A stretch of DNA of 5,410 nucleotides from Herminiimonas sp. (GTDB taxonomy: Bacteria; Pseudomonadota; Gammaproteobacteria; Burkholderiales; Burkholderiaceae), in contig JACMQD010000124.1 in the NCBI GenBank assembly GCA_014377155.1, positions 1 through 5,410 on the forward strand, read 5' to 3'. Below, one piece after another: positions 4,538-5,410 of the stretch. The notes beneath the pieces were generated by a model that was not told the DNA's origin, did not search any database, and saw only the letters and a list, made by a program, of their open reading frames with translations. The first letter of the stretch is position 1. The number at the start of each line of letters is the position of its first letter. The translations under genes and the position numbers were made by a program.

Positions 4538-5410
4538 ATGTTATTCCCTACTGAATTTGATGTCATCGTCGTCGGCGGTGGCCATGCCGGAACCGAAGCG
4601 GCGCTCGCCGCTGCACGCATGGGTCAAACCACCTTGCTGCTGTCCCATAACATTGAGACGCTCGGCCAGATGTCGTGCAATCCGTCGATTGGTGGTATCG
4701 GCAAAGGACACCTCGTTAAGGAAGTCGATGCGATGGGGGGTGCCATGGCAATTGCCACCGATGAGGCGGGCATCCAGTTCAAGATCCTGAATTCGTCAAA
4801 AGGTCCTGCGGTGCGCGCAACGCGTGCGCAGGCCGACCGCATTCTGTACAAGCAGGCGATTCGGTCCCGGTTGGAAAACCAGCCCAACCTTTGGCTGTTC
4901 CAGCAAGCTGTCGATGACTTGATGGTGGAGGGCGATCGTGTCGTCGGCGCCGTAACGCAGGTTGGGGTGCAATTCCGTGCGCGCGCCGTGGTACTCACCG
5001 CTGGTACTTTCCTCGATGGCAAAATCCATGTCGGCCTCAACAATTATGCGGCAGGGCGGGCCGGCGATCCGCCAGCGATTTCGTTGTCCGCGCGTTTAAA
5101 AGAATTGAAGCTGCCGCAAGGACGCTTGAAAACCGGAACGCCGCCGCGCATTGATGGCCGTTCAATCGATTTTTCGCGGCTGCAGGAGCAACCCGGCGAC
5201 CTCGACCCGATTCCGGTGTTTTCGTTTATGGGCTCGGCGGCGATGCATCCGAAGCAGTTGCCCTGCTGGGTAACGCACACCAATGAGCGCACGCATGACA
5301 TTATTCGCGCCGGCCTCGATCGCAGTCCGATGTATACGGGCGTCATCGAAGGCGTCGGCCCGCGCTATTGCCCGTCGATCGAAGACAAGATTCATCGCTT
5401 TTCAGACAAG
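4538..5410 (+). CDS. mnmG: tRNA uridine 5-carboxymethylaminomethyl modification enzyme MnmG (GidA), 5' part
   Basis: MnmG is a cytoplasmic FAD protein. With MnmE it installs the (carboxymethyl)aminomethyl group at C5 of wobble uridine 34 in certain tRNAs, using methylene-tetrahydrofolate and NADH. The first 291 residues are present of about 630-640 in the family, and the window edge cuts the gene without a stop. The start [18 protein letters not shown] matches the family; GAGG lies six bases upstream. The FAD-binding GGGHAG (13-18), the catalytic-cysteine motif [17 protein letters not shown] (46-62, Cys47), [14 protein letters not shown] and [13 protein letters not shown] are all visible. So is the family signature [15 protein letters not shown] (274-288), with Cys278 in the place of E. 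coli Cys277. No frameshift or missing residue is seen. It has its own promoter downstream of two parS sites. Downstream rsmG-parA-parB is expected from other genomes but not visible. Confidence 0.97.
   Translation, partial: MLFPTEFDVIVVGGGHAGTEAALAAARMGQTTLLLSHNIETLGQMSCNPSIGGIGKGHLVKEVDAMGGAMAIATDEAGIQFKILNSSKGPAVRATRAQADRILYKQAIRSRLENQPNLWLFQQAVDDLMVEGDRVVGAVTQVGVQFRARAVVLTAGTFLDGKIHVGLNNYAAGRAGDPPAISLSARLKELKLPQGRLKTGTPPRIDGRSIDFSRLQEQPGDLDPIPVFSFMGSAAMHPKQLPCWVTHTNERTHDIIRAGLDRSPMYTGVIEGVGPRYCPSIEDKIHRFSDK

Overview
The window looks like ordinary chromosomal DNA of a beta-proteobacterium. Burkholderiales is likely, and an Oxalobacteraceae-like genome is my best but uncertain guess. The reasons are a moderately GC-rich composition, LivH/LivM and MnmG proteins that read like the Burkholderiales versions, and ParB-type parS sites just before mnmG. 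In many beta- and gamma-proteobacteria mnmG is followed by rsmG-parA-parB close to the replication origin. The right end of the window is therefore probably origin-proximal, although parA and parB are not in view. I see no transposase, phage gene, CRISPR array, tRNA or rRNA.

Layout. Positions 1-133 are a leader with two hairpins and no convincing gene. Positions 134-2095 (+) hold livH and livM, the two membrane permeases of a branched-chain amino acid type ABC importer. They are separated by a 105-base gap containing a strong imperfect stem-loop. The ATPases and binding protein are not downstream: livM is closed by an 18-bp-arm bidirectional terminator (2144-2200), so they probably lie to the left or elsewhere. 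Positions 2212-3381 (-) encode a group III iron-dependent alcohol dehydrogenase, convergent with livM and sharing that terminator. Positions 3382-3612 are a divergent control region with an inverted repeat, helically phased direct repeats and a possible 39-codon leader ORF. Positions 3613-4377 (+) encode a TSUP (TauE/SafE) membrane transporter. Positions 4378-4537 carry two parS sites with centres 48 bp apart, then a perfect TATAAT -10 element and the mnmG leader. Positions 4538-5410 (+) are the first 291 codons of mnmG, which runs off the window.

Functionally these are separate units: nutrient import (LivHM), an NAD(P)-linked oxidoreductase, an anion-type exporter, and the origin-linked mnmG tRNA-modification locus with a chromosome-segregation site. 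I found no convincing new multi-gene system. The points most worth a second look are regulatory: the parS pair, the hairpin that can hide the mnmG ribosome binding site only in read-through transcripts, the terminator-like hairpin just before livH, and the leader ORF overlapping the TSUP start by ATGA.
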